A DNA stretch of 18,211 bases from SIG622 sp045604705 (GTDB lineage: Bacteria; Bacillota; Clostridia; Oscillospirales; CAG-382), in the NCBI GenBank assembly GCA_045604705.1, contig JAZUOO010000008.1:1-18211 (forward strand). Reading direction: 5' to 3'. Below the pieces are notes generated by a model. It did not search any database, was not told the origin of the DNA, and was given only the letters and a program-made list of their open reading frames with translations. Both the position numbers and the translations under genes were made by a program. Of this stretch, positions 1 through 6,505 are shown piece by piece (positions within the stretch are counted from its first letter, which is position 1; every line of letters begins with the position of its first letter).

Positions 1-98
1 TCATTGACGAAACAATCTATTATTTCAATTACATAAAACCTATGCGAAAGCTAAAAAGAAAACCACCTGTTCAATACAGGCTTGAACAGGCAGCATAA
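1..98 (+). CDS. IS3-family transposase (OrfB), C-terminal fragment
   Basis: The first 98 bases read, from base 3, as an open frame of 31 codons ending in TAA at 96-98. The peptide includes IDETIYYFNYIKPMRK and ends PPVQYRLEQAA. This is the typical end of IS3-family OrfB integrases: a helix with the I-x-Y-Y-N pattern, then a basic stretch and the near-invariant P-x-x-Y-R motif. The catalytic DDE core would lie to the left, outside the window, so whether the element is intact cannot be judged. The family identification rests on pattern recognition of this short tail. An unrelated integrase-core protein is the only plausible alternative. Confidence 0.72.
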   Translation, partial: IDETIYYFNYIKPMRKLKRKPPVQYRLEQAA

Positions 99-139
99 AA
101 ATATTCTTTTTTTGTGTCTACAAAGTATTGACTACTTCA
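1..139 (+). mobile_element. Right-hand end of an IS3-family insertion sequence
   Basis: After the transposase stop come 41 bases ending TATTGACTACTTCA at 126-139. IS3-family ends normally finish in CA and lie 30-60 bases beyond the orfB stop, so the end is placed at about 139. The matching left inverted repeat and the target duplication lie outside the window, so the exact boundary is inferred. The element points toward the 3' end of glyA, in the space between converging genes. Confidence 0.45.
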
Positions 140-213
140 CCCAAAGGCACACCTTTTATATATAATACTTACGACCATTCTTTTAGTGTTAGCGGAAATT
201 TGTGCGGTTATGG

Positions 214-249
214 AGTCCGCAAACGGACTTTAAAAAATACAGAGTATTC
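214..249 (-). terminator. Possible weak terminator region downstream of glyA
   Basis: Reading the minus strand after glyA, a small hairpin AATAC-TCT-GTATT is followed by a run of Ts (232-249). Next comes a perfect 6-bp stem, AGTCCG/CGGACT, with a 4-base loop (214-229). Neither is a textbook terminator: the first stem is short and AT-rich, and the second lacks a T-tract. They are the only structure between the glyA stop and the IS end. Confidence 0.28.
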
Positions 250-306
250 TTTTGTCAATTACCTCAAAGTCACAAACTTAAAGCTGAAAAAAATTATTTT
301 TCACGC

Positions 307-1542
307 TTATGCTTCCGGCTTGATAGTCTTGATAATCTCGTCAATTCTTCTTGCAACCTTGACAAAATCCTCAGCCTTATAACCCTTTGTTGTCATAGCC
401 GCAGTGCCTACTCTTACACCGCTTGCCTCCATGGGCTTTCTCTGCTCGTTGGGAACACAGTTTTTGTTAAGAGTAATACCGTTCTTGTCAAGCTCCTCCT
501 GTACCATCTTACCTGTAAGGTGAGGATGAGTCTTTGAGAAATCAATAAGGAACAGATGATTGTCTGTACCGCCTGTAACGATTTCGTATCCAAGGTTTAT
601 AAATTCATCGCACATAGCCTTGGTGTTAATGATGACATTCTTTGCATATTCTTTGTATTCGGGTTTTAAAGCTTCTGCAGCAGTAATAGCCTTTGCCGCA
701 ATAATATGCTGAAGAGGACCGCCCTGGCAACAAGGGAATACCGCACTGTCAACCTTTTTTGCAAGCTCAGGCTTCGCAAAAATAAGACCGCCTCTTGTAC
801 CTCTTAATGTCTTGTGAGTTGTGGTTGTAATAATATCAGCAAGTCCGAAAGGAGAGGGATGAACACCACCTGCGATAAGACCTGCAATGTGAGCCATATC
901 AACCATGAAATAAGCTCCGACTTCCTTTGCTATTTTTGCGAATCTTTCAAAATCTATAATTCTTGAGTATGCCGATGCACCTGCAAGAATGAGGTTAGGC
1001 TTTATTTCTCTTGCTTTTCTTTCAACGTCTTCGTAGTCGATATAGCCGTCTGCACCTACGTCATAGAAAGACATATTAAAGAGTTTACCTGAGAAGTTTG
1101 CGGCAGAACCATGTGTAAGATGACCGCCGTTGTTAAGATCCATTGCAAGAATCTTGTCGCCTGCCTTGAGAACACTCATGTATGCTGCAAGGTTGGCACT
1201 TGAACCACTGTGAGGCTGTACGTTTACATGGTAGTCGGTATTGAAAACCTGTCTCCATCTGTTGCAGCAAAGCTCTTCAAGCTCGTCAACAACAACGCAA
1301 CCGCCGTAGTATCTGCCCTTATTTCCGCTTTGTCTTTCGATTGCGGGATAACCCTCTGAATACTTCGCAACAAAGGAGCTTGCCGCCGCCATCTTGACTG
1401 CCTCGCTGGGGAAGTTCTCGGAAGCAATCAGCTCTATAACGCCTGCTTCTCTTTCGTCCTCTTTGTGAATAAGAGTGGCAACCTCAGGGTCGCAGTCCTG
1501 CATTTTAGCCTGAATATACTGTTCAAGTGATAAATTATTCAT
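307..1542 (-). CDS. glyA: Serine hydroxymethyltransferase
   Basis: PLP-dependent cytosolic enzyme converting serine and tetrahydrofolate to glycine and 5,10-methylene-THF, the main source of one-carbon units for purines, thymidylate and methionine. The 411-residue length is normal for bacterial GlyA. The N-terminal region has IELIASENFPS and the SEGYPAIERQSGNKGRYYGG stretch of the family. The PLP-binding lysine lies in TTTTHKTLRGTRGG (about K244), and DMAHIAGLIAGG precedes it with the cofactor Asp and His. The ATG at 1542 has AAGGAG 8 bases upstream (1551-1556). The gene is alone on the minus strand, with its own promoter divergent from the tRNA operon. Nothing is odd about it. Confidence 0.98.
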   Translation of the reverse strand: MNNLSLEQYIQAKMQDCDPEVATLIHKEDEREAGVIELIASENFPSEAVKMAAASSFVAKYSEGYPAIERQSGNKGRYYGGCVVVDELEELCCNRWRQVFNTDYHVNVQPHSGSSANLAAYMSVLKAGDKILAMDLNNGGHLTHGSAANFSGKLFNMSFYDVGADGYIDYEDVERKAREIKPNLILAGASAYSRIIDFERFAKIAKEVGAYFMVDMAHIAGLIAGGVHPSPFGLADIITTTTHKTLRGTRGGLIFAKPELAKKVDSAVFPCCQGGPLQHIIAAKAITAAEALKPEYKEYAKNVIINTKAMCDEFINLGYEIVTGGTDNHLFLIDFSKTHPHLTGKMVQEELDKNGITLNKNCVPNEQRKPMEASGVRVGTAAMTTKGYKAEDFVKVARRIDEIIKTIKPEA

Positions 1543-1612
1543 TTTAGATTCTCCTTGATTTATGCTTTGATATAATCTAATAATTTAGCACAGAAAAACA
1601 TTCTGCATAATA

Positions 1613-1641
1613 ATAATATCACAAATAAACGGCTATGTCAA
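1613..1641 (-). promoter_or_regulatory. Sigma-A promoter of glyA
   Basis: On the minus strand TTGACA (1636-1641), a 17-base spacer and TATTAT (1613-1618) form a near-consensus promoter, giving a leader of roughly 60 bases. No riboswitch-like conserved core is seen in the leader. The rest of the 1543-1863 gap is AT-rich and holds no other recognisable gene. Confidence 0.8.
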
Positions 1642-1803
1642 TGACATTCCTGTTAACAATGCGTCAAAATAATCATAACTTTGGTGAATAAAAGACATTA
1701 CACAGGTCAATATGGGCAAGTTGTGCATAAGTATCATAAAAAAAGCACAATTGCCGGAAATTATAGGCAAAAAATAAAAAACATAATTTTTTTTAAAAAA
1801 CAC

Positions 1804-1832
1804 TTGACAAAAGACCCCTTTTGTGATATTAT
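1804..1832 (+). promoter_or_regulatory. Promoter of the tRNA operon
   Basis: TTGACA (1804-1809), a 17-base spacer and TATTAT (1827-1832) lie about 30 bases before the first tRNA. The region just upstream is an A/T-rich tract (about 1768-1802) resembling an UP element, as expected for a strong stable-RNA promoter. Confidence 0.82.
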
Positions 1833-1863
1833 ATTTAGGCGGTCAAGAGAATATAGTATTTAT

Positions 1864-1937
<74 letters not shown>

Positions 1938-1943
1938 TTTTAT

Positions 1944-2020
1944 GTGCCTTTAGCTCAGCTGGATAGAGCAACTGCCTTCTAAGCAGTAGGTCGGGGGTTC
2001 GAGTCCCTCAAGGCACGCCA
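1944..2020 (+). tRNA. tRNA-Arg (anticodon TCT)
   Basis: Acceptor GTGCCTT (1944-1950) pairs with AAGGCAC (2010-2016), with discriminator G and encoded CCA at 2018-2020. The anticodon stem ACTGC/GCAGT encloses CTTCTAA, giving TCT (AGA/AGG codons). It starts 6 bases after tRNA-Gly. Its last 18 bases (2003-2020) recur at 2194-2211 and 2385-2402 as part of the adjacent tandem repeat. The upstream gene is itself complete. Confidence 0.97.
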
Positions 2021-2402
2021 ACAACTTTTATGTTGTAAAATAAGTGCTGAAAAGACGGACAATAGTGAAGCTTCAAAGGGACTCGAACCCTGAGAGGGCT
2101 TTGAGCGTCAAGAAAACTACATGATATGTAGTTTTTAGCGAAAAGGTGTGAGCAGGCTTGCCTGCGAGCAGAAAAAGACGCAAAGCGAATTTTGTCCCTC
2201 AAGGCACGCCAACAACTTTTATGTTGTAAAATAAGTGCTGAAAAGACGGACGATAGAGAAACTTCAACGGGACTCGAACCCTGAGAGGGCTTTGAGCGTC
2301 AAGAAAACTACATATTATGTAGTTTTTAGCGAAAAGGTGTGAGCAGGCTTGCCTGCGAGCAGAAAAAGACGCAAAGCGGATTTTGTCCCTCAAGGCACGC
2401 CA
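2003..2402 (+). repeat. 191-bp tandem repeat (two units) built on the tRNA-Arg 3' end
   Basis: The 18-bp tRNA-Arg tail GTCCCTCAAGGCACGCCA occurs at 2003, 2194 and 2385, exactly 191 bp apart. The two 173-bp interiors (2021-2193 and 2212-2384) differ at about 7 positions by eye. Identity stops exactly after the CCA of the third tail. Each interior carries an ACAAC/GTTGT foldback; GGGACTCGAACCC, antisense to the tRNA-Arg T-arm; a perfect 10-bp hairpin AAAACTACAT/ATGTAGTTTT followed by T (2113-2136 and 2304-2327); and GCAGGC-TT-GCCTGC (2152-2165 and 2343-2356). Two of the substitutions fall in the 3-base loop of the 10-bp hairpin while its stem is unchanged. No convincing protein is encoded. The array lies inside the tRNA operon and should be co-transcribed. 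The layout resembles repeated insertion at a tRNA 3' end that regenerates the tRNA each time, but no integrase is near. Confidence 0.93.
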
Positions 2403-2409
2403 TATTTAT

Positions 2410-2487
2410 GGTGGGATTAGCTCAGTTGGCTAGAGCGCCAGGTTGTGGCCCTGGAGGTCGTCGGTTCGAGCCCGATATTTCACCCCA
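2410..2487 (+). tRNA. tRNA-His (anticodon GTG)
   Basis: The acceptor stem GTGGGAT (2411-2417) pairs with ATTTCAC (2477-2483), using two G-T pairs. An extra G at 2410 (G-1) opposes C73 at 2484, the hallmark of tRNA-His, and CCA is encoded at 2485-2487. The anticodon stem CCAGG/CCTGG encloses TTGTGGC, giving GTG. It starts 8 bases after the end of the tandem repeat, so its expression requires transcription through both repeat units unless an unseen promoter lies within them. Confidence 0.96.
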
Positions 2488-2493
2488 GAAATT

Positions 2494-2528
2494 AAGGACA
2501 GGCTTTATGGTCTGTCTTTTTTCTTTTT
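2494..2528 (+). terminator. Terminator of the tRNA operon
   Basis: A stem of AAGGACAG against CTGTCTTT (one G-T pair, loop about 10 bases) at 2494-2519 runs into TTTTTTCTTTTT. This is a standard intrinsic terminator just after tRNA-His. Confidence 0.85.
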
Positions 2529-2560
2529 ATGCCCGATAGTTTCGAAAAAAGGAATTGAGT

Positions 2561-2690
2561 ACCTGCGGTGCAACGCAAAATGCAAAGGTCAAAATGCATA
2601 ATCGAGGATTCTGCACCCACGGAGGATTGATTTGATTGCAAACATAGCGATTACTGCCATGGAACGACACATAGGTCGTTCCCTACTTAA
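2561..2690. repeat. Foldback segment, possible dispersed repeat
   Basis: This non-coding stretch between the tRNA terminator and yqhQ has GGTGCA (2567-2572) facing TGCACC (2612-2617). It also has a perfect 8-bp hairpin GGAACGAC/GTCGTTCC with a 6-base loop (2661-2682), followed by CCCTAC. The stretch between has several ATGCA-type repeats. It resembles short intergenic palindromic repeats common in Clostridia, but only one copy is in the window, so this is a suggestion. The rest of 2529-2892 shows no gene. Confidence 0.35.
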
Positions 2691-2823
2691 AAAACAAAAT
2701 ATCAAATACAAAAAATTCCCCCAAAGGAAAGCCTTAATTTGTCTTGACAGTTTCAAAACTGTAAACAAAAATCGAGTAGAAGATAATTCATAGATTATTG
2801 TAGAAAAAGTACAAAAATAAAAC

Positions 2824-2829
2824 TATAAT
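2824..2829 (+). promoter_or_regulatory. Candidate -10 element for the yqhQ operon
   Basis: A consensus TATAAT lies 64 bases before the yqhQ start. No good -35 is found at 16-18 bases; the nearest TTGACA (2744-2749) is too far upstream. The call rests on the -10 alone. Confidence 0.32.
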
Positions 2830-2892
2830 ATTGTATCAGATCCCCCGAATATTATCGGTTTTACATAAAAACATTATAAAAAGGAGCAAAAT

Positions 2893-3981
2893 ATGTCAGA
2901 TAAAAAATGCGGTTCCGGGGACCTGCGCCTCGGATCAACCGGAGGGCAGGCGGTACTCGAAGGCGTTATGATGAAATCCCGCGAAAAAATCGCCATCTCT
3001 GTGCGCGATACAAAAGGTAAAATCCGTACCGAGGTGAAACCCTCAAAGTCTCTCACTTCAAAATGTGCCTTCTTCAGGATTCCCTTCATAAGAGGCATTG
3101 TAGGCTTCATAGATTCAATGATACTCAGTTTTGATACCCTTTCAAGATCCGCCGATATGCTGGGACTTGACGACGAGGAAGAATCAAAGTTTGAAAAGTG
3201 GCTGTCGGAAAAATTCGGAAAAAGCATCGCCACCATAGCCTCCGTGATAGGAACGGTACTCGGCCTTGCACTTTCTGTATTCCTGTTCATGTGGCTTCCG
3301 AAGTTTATTTCAAACTTTATTGTACCGACAGAGCTTGTCGAAGCAAATTACGGCTTTGCAGTGCTTAAAAGTGGGGTACAGGGCGTTATGCGAATTGTCA
3401 TATTCCTCCTGTACATCATGCTGGTTTCTCTTATCCCGGATATGAAACGTACATTTATGTACCACGGCGCAGAACATAAATCCATATTCTGCCATGAAAG
3501 CTACGAAGAACTCACCGTTGAAAACGTAAAGAAGCAGTCCAGGTTTCATCCCAGATGCGGAACCAGCTTTCTTGTCGTAATGATGGTGCTGGGAATACTT
3601 ATCTCCATTCCCTTTGCAAATCTTAAAGACGGTATCTACCTTGTTCTAAAGCTTCTTACTCTCCCGATTATCGTCGGACTCGGTTACGAATTCATAAGAT
3701 ATGCCGGCAGACATAATAACCTTTTTGTAAGAATAATCTCTGCTCCCGGACTCTGGGTGCAAAGAATCACCACAAAAGAACCCACAGATGATATGATAGA
3801 GGTCGCAATTCGGTCACTCAAAGCTTCTCTGCCTGATGTGTACCCCGAAATAATTGCAGAGCTTGAAGAAAGCGAAAAAGAGGAAGAAGCGAAAAAAGAC
3901 GAAGCAGAAAACAACGGAATCCAAGATGTGACTTCCGGACAACCTGCACAGGAGTCTTGCGAAAAAGAAAACGAAAGCTAA
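2893..3981 (+). CDS. yqhQ: YqhQ-type DUF1385 membrane protein
   Basis: A 362-residue integral membrane protein of the DUF1385 family (B. subtilis YqhQ), sometimes described as a predicted metal-dependent enzyme; its reaction is unknown. Family signatures are GGQAVLEGVMMKSREK near residue 17, YHGAEHK (about 190-196) and RFHPRCGTSF (H219, C222), whose His, Glu and Cys could bind metal. Hydrophobic segments lie at about 115-140, 165-185, 227-260 and 265-295. The tail beyond about 325 is Glu/Lys-rich and probably disordered. The ATG has AAGGAG 7-8 bases upstream. prmC follows after 23 bases, the arrangement usual in Firmicutes. The usual rpmE upstream and prfA downstream are absent here. Confidence 0.93.
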   Translation: MSDKKCGSGDLRLGSTGGQAVLEGVMMKSREKIAISVRDTKGKIRTEVKPSKSLTSKCAFFRIPFIRGIVGFIDSMILSFDTLSRSADMLGLDDEEESKFEKWLSEKFGKSIATIASVIGTVLGLALSVFLFMWLPKFISNFIVPTELVEANYGFAVLKSGVQGVMRIVIFLLYIMLVSLIPDMKRTFMYHGAEHKSIFCHESYEELTVENVKKQSRFHPRCGTSFLVVMMVLGILISIPFANLKDGIYLVLKLLTLPIIVGLGYEFIRYAGRHNNLFVRIISAPGLWVQRITTKEPTDDMIEVAIRSLKASLPDVYPEIIAELEESEKEEEAKKDEAENNGIQDVTSGQPAQESCEKENES

Positions 3982-4004
3982 TAAACATTGCAAAAGGATA
4001 CAAA

Positions 4005-4853
4005 ATGACTTATAATGAATTCAGAACCGAGGCAAGCGTAAAGCTTCGGGACTGTGTGGATGTGGAAAATCCGGACTTTGAAATAACAACAATAATATGC
4101 CATATATGCTCGATTGGCAAGGCAAGACTTCTCGCGATAAGAGGCGAGAGTATCCCAGATATACTTCTTCCGAAATTGATGGAAGCAGTCGAAAGACGTG
4201 TCCAGCATGAACCGCTTCAGTATATAATCGGTGAATGGGAATTCTTCGGACTTCGTATGTTCTGCGGGCAAGGCTGCCTTATCCCAAGACCTGAAACAGA
4301 GCTTCTGGTTGAAAAAGCAATAGAGCTTATCCCCAAGGGCGGACACTTTCTTGACCTTTGTACGGGAAGCGGATGTATTTCCGTTGCGATTCTCAACAAC
4401 CGAAAGGACGTTACCGGTACTGCAGTGGATATTTCATCCGACGCTCTTGAGTATGCAAAAAAGAACGCCGAATACCATAAGGTCAAAAAACGGCTTGAAA
4501 TAGTCAATATGCCCCTTGAAGAATATCTCCCGATAAAAATCCCGGATTGCATAATCTCAAATCCTCCGTATGTAAAAACCATGGACGTGGACGCATTCCC
4601 GCCGGTGATGAAATACGAGCCGAGAATAGCCTTTGACGGTGGGCACGACGGACTTGAATTTTATAAAACCATCGCCAAAAGATATTCCGCAAGATTCCTC
4701 AAAGACGGTGGCTTCTTGATTTTTGAAGCGGGCTACGACACCGTAAGAGAAGTAGAAGCGATACTCAAATACCGAAAAATGCAGACCACCGTACTTGAAG
4801 ATATGTTCGGCGTTGAAAGAGTCTGCATAGGCAAGAAGCTTTCGGCAGAATGA
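4005..4853 (+). CDS. prmC: Peptide chain release factor N5-glutamine methyltransferase
   Basis: PrmC (HemK) methylates the glutamine of the GGQ motif in RF1 and RF2 using S-adenosylmethionine, raising translation termination efficiency. The N-terminal ~75 residues form the helical substrate-recognition domain. Then come QYIIGEWEFFGL and IPRPETELLVE, the SAM loop DLCTGSGCISVA, and the catalytic NPPY (N186) in IISNPPYVK. The frame is open further upstream to a TTG at 3957 inside yqhQ. The ATG at 4005 is chosen because AAAAGGA lies 6 bases before it and because MTYNEFR begins at the normal family position, giving 282 residues. It is probably co-transcribed with yqhQ. Confidence 0.95.
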   Translation: MTYNEFRTEASVKLRDCVDVENPDFEITTIICHICSIGKARLLAIRGESIPDILLPKLMEAVERRVQHEPLQYIIGEWEFFGLRMFCGQGCLIPRPETELLVEKAIELIPKGGHFLDLCTGSGCISVAILNNRKDVTGTAVDISSDALEYAKKNAEYHKVKKRLEIVNMPLEEYLPIKIPDCIISNPPYVKTMDVDAFPPVMKYEPRIAFDGGHDGLEFYKTIAKRYSARFLKDGGFLIFEAGYDTVREVEAILKYRKMQTTVLEDMFGVERVCIGKKLSAE

Positions 4854-4862
4854 CAAAACCAA

Positions 4863-4899
4863 TAAGACCGTTATGCCGGTGTCCGGCGTGTCGGTCTTA
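4863..4899 (+). other. Strong intercistronic hairpin between prmC and the MFS gene
   Basis: TAAGACCG (4863-4870) pairs perfectly with CGGTCTTA (4892-4899), and inside it GCCGG (4875-4879) pairs with CCGGC (4883-4887) around a TGT loop. No T-tract follows, so it is not a standard terminator. It could protect or process mRNA, or reduce read-through into the MFS gene, whose own ribosome site is weak. Confidence 0.6.
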
Positions 4900-4925
4900 A
4901 ATATTACAAAGCAGCGAGAAATATC

Positions 4926-6200
4926 ATGGAAAAGAGAATCAATTACAAATATACGAAAATTTCATGTTACATAGGCTACATAACACAGGCGATAGTAATA
5001 AATCTTGCACCGCTGTTCTTTGTTATCTTCAGTGATAAATACGGCATAGACAACGGGCGGCTCGGAACACTGGTGCTTATAAATTTCATAACACAAATTT
5101 TCACTGACATAACCGCAGTACGCCTGACGACAAAAATAAGCCTGCGTACCTGCGCAATATGGGCACATACCTTCTCCTTTGCCGGACTTATGCTTCTCGG
5201 AATACTACCGACTGTCATGCCGAATACCTTTGCCGCACTTCTTATAGCTTCAATTATATATTCCATAGGCGGGGGACTGATCGAAGTGGTAATAAGCCCC
5301 ATCGTCGATGCCATCCCGGTGGAAGTGACAGAAGGTGTCGGCGGAGCAAAAGCCGCAGCAATGAGCTTCCTGCATTCATTCTACTGCTGGGGACAAATGA
5401 CGGTCGTGCTTCTTACAACCATTATCCTGGGTTTTGTCGGAAATGATAATTGGATGTATATTCCATTCATCTGGGCTCTTATACCTTTTGTAAACATATT
5501 CGCCTTTATCCGTGTTCCTTTCCCTCATTTTATCAGCGAGAGCGAAAGAATACCGGTAAAAAATATTATTACCACTCGATTGTTCATTGTCTGTGCACTT
5601 CTCATGATTTGCTCCGGAGCCTCTGAACTTGCGGTTGCCCAGTGGGCTTCAATGCTTGCGGAAAAAGGTCTCGGTGTAAGTAAGGTTATGGGTGACCTGC
5701 TCGGGCCATGTGCCTTTGCATTCTTTATGGGAATAGGACGTATGATTTACGGAATCCTCGGTGTAAAGCTTCCGCTTGCAAAATCGCTGCTTCTCAGCAG
5801 TATACTCTGTGTCGGCGGATATATTATGATTACGCTTTTCCAAAGCCCGACAATAGCACTTATGGGCTGCTCTGTCTGTGGACTAGCCGTAAGCCTTATG
5901 TGGCCGGGCGTTCTCAGCCTTACCGCAAGAGAATTTTCCCACGGCGGTGCGGTACTGTTCAGCCTTCTTGCCATCTGCGGCGACATCGGCTGCTCCCTCG
6001 GACCGTGGCTTACGGGACTTGTTTCCAACAGCATCAATACTGAGTCTCTTTCCAAACTCACACCCTTTGTGGGACTTGCACCTGAACAGACAGCTCTCAA
6101 ATGCGGACTTTTCGCCGCAGGCATATTCCCGGTAATTATGATTTTCGCAGTCCTTGCATTCATTGCAATTCGTAAAAAAACAAAACAAAACTGCAATTAA
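4926..6200 (+). CDS. MFS transporter
   Basis: A 424-residue protein with about 12 hydrophobic segments, two six-helix halves and a central hydrophilic loop near residues 200-220 (around FPHFISESERIPV). This is typical of Major Facilitator Superfamily carriers. The loop between helices 2 and 3 (AVRLTTKISLRTCAIW) takes the place of motif A but is degenerate. The overall look resembles sugar-type or uncharacterised MFS proteins of Clostridia; the substrate cannot be assigned. It ends in a basic cytoplasmic tail, IRKKTKQNCN. The ATG has only a weak purine stretch (GCGAG) upstream. It follows prmC by 72 bases, with a strong hairpin between, and ends at a good terminator, so it probably closes the operon. 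Confidence 0.9.
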   Translation: MEKRINYKYTKISCYIGYITQAIVINLAPLFFVIFSDKYGIDNGRLGTLVLINFITQIFTDITAVRLTTKISLRTCAIWAHTFSFAGLMLLGILPTVMPNTFAALLIASIIYSIGGGLIEVVISPIVDAIPVEVTEGVGGAKAAAMSFLHSFYCWGQMTVVLLTTIILGFVGNDNWMYIPFIWALIPFVNIFAFIRVPFPHFISESERIPVKNIITTRLFIVCALLMICSGASELAVAQWASMLAEKGLGVSKVMGDLLGPCAFAFFMGIGRMIYGILGVKLPLAKSLLLSSILCVGGYIMITLFQSPTIALMGCSVCGLAVSLMWPGVLSLTAREFSHGGAVLFSLLAICGDIGCSLGPWLTGLVSNSINTESLSKLTPFVGLAPEQTALKCGLFAAGIFPVIMIFAVLAFIAIRKKTKQNCN

Positions 6201-6239
6201 CTGCATCAAACCCGATAAAAACAAATGTAAAACCATCAC

Positions 6240-6268
6240 AGCCCGGAGAGATTCCGGGCTTATTTATT
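6240..6268 (+). terminator. Terminator after the MFS gene
   Basis: AGCCCGGA (6240-6247) pairs perfectly with TCCGGGCT (6253-6260) around a 5-base loop and is followed by TATTTATT. This closes the yqhQ-prmC-MFS unit. Confidence 0.85.
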
Positions 6269-6403
6269 GAGGCTGTAAAATTCAACAATCGGGACGTTGA
6301 TAAAATAAAGATCTGTTTTGTGAGCCTGTGTTCGGACGACAATAAGATTTACAGGTAATTCACGAAAAAATAATTCCCTGTGCAAAAAAAATAAAGTCAT
6401 TTA

Positions 6404-6412
6404 TGATATTAT
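6404..6412 (+). promoter_or_regulatory. Extended -10 promoter for the stalk-domain protein gene
   Basis: TGATATTAT matches the extended -10 pattern TGn-TATAAT at 6404-6412; no clear -35 is seen, as is usual for that class. It sits between GTCATT (6396-6401) and AATGAC (6423-6428), an inverted repeat that could be an operator. Nothing else is evident in the 6269-6505 gap. Confidence 0.42.
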
Positions 6413-6505
6413 GTAAATAAGGAATGACGTGTATACAAAAAGTAACGTTAAGCCTCCGTATCAGCTTTGACAAAAAAACAAATATACATCAAAAGGAGAA
6501 AAACT

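Noticed and set aside
128..537. Plus-strand frames of 84 and 111 codons at the IS end
   Set aside because: One begins with TTG inside the IS end and both run into glyA antisense, without ribosome sites or protein-like composition.
2008..2393. Two near-identical 64-codon minus-strand frames across the tRNA-linked repeat
   Set aside because: They begin with TTG inside the tRNA tail, lack ribosome sites, and are similar only because the DNA is duplicated. The 191-bp period is not a multiple of three and the hairpins do not fit coding constraint.
2003..2402. CRISPR array
   Set aside because: Only three 18-bp repeats with two 173-bp near-identical spacers; the repeat is a tRNA tail and no cas gene is present.
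2339..2539. 66-codon plus-strand frame over tRNA-His
   Set aside because: It runs through the repeat, the tRNA and its terminator; it is an accidental frame.
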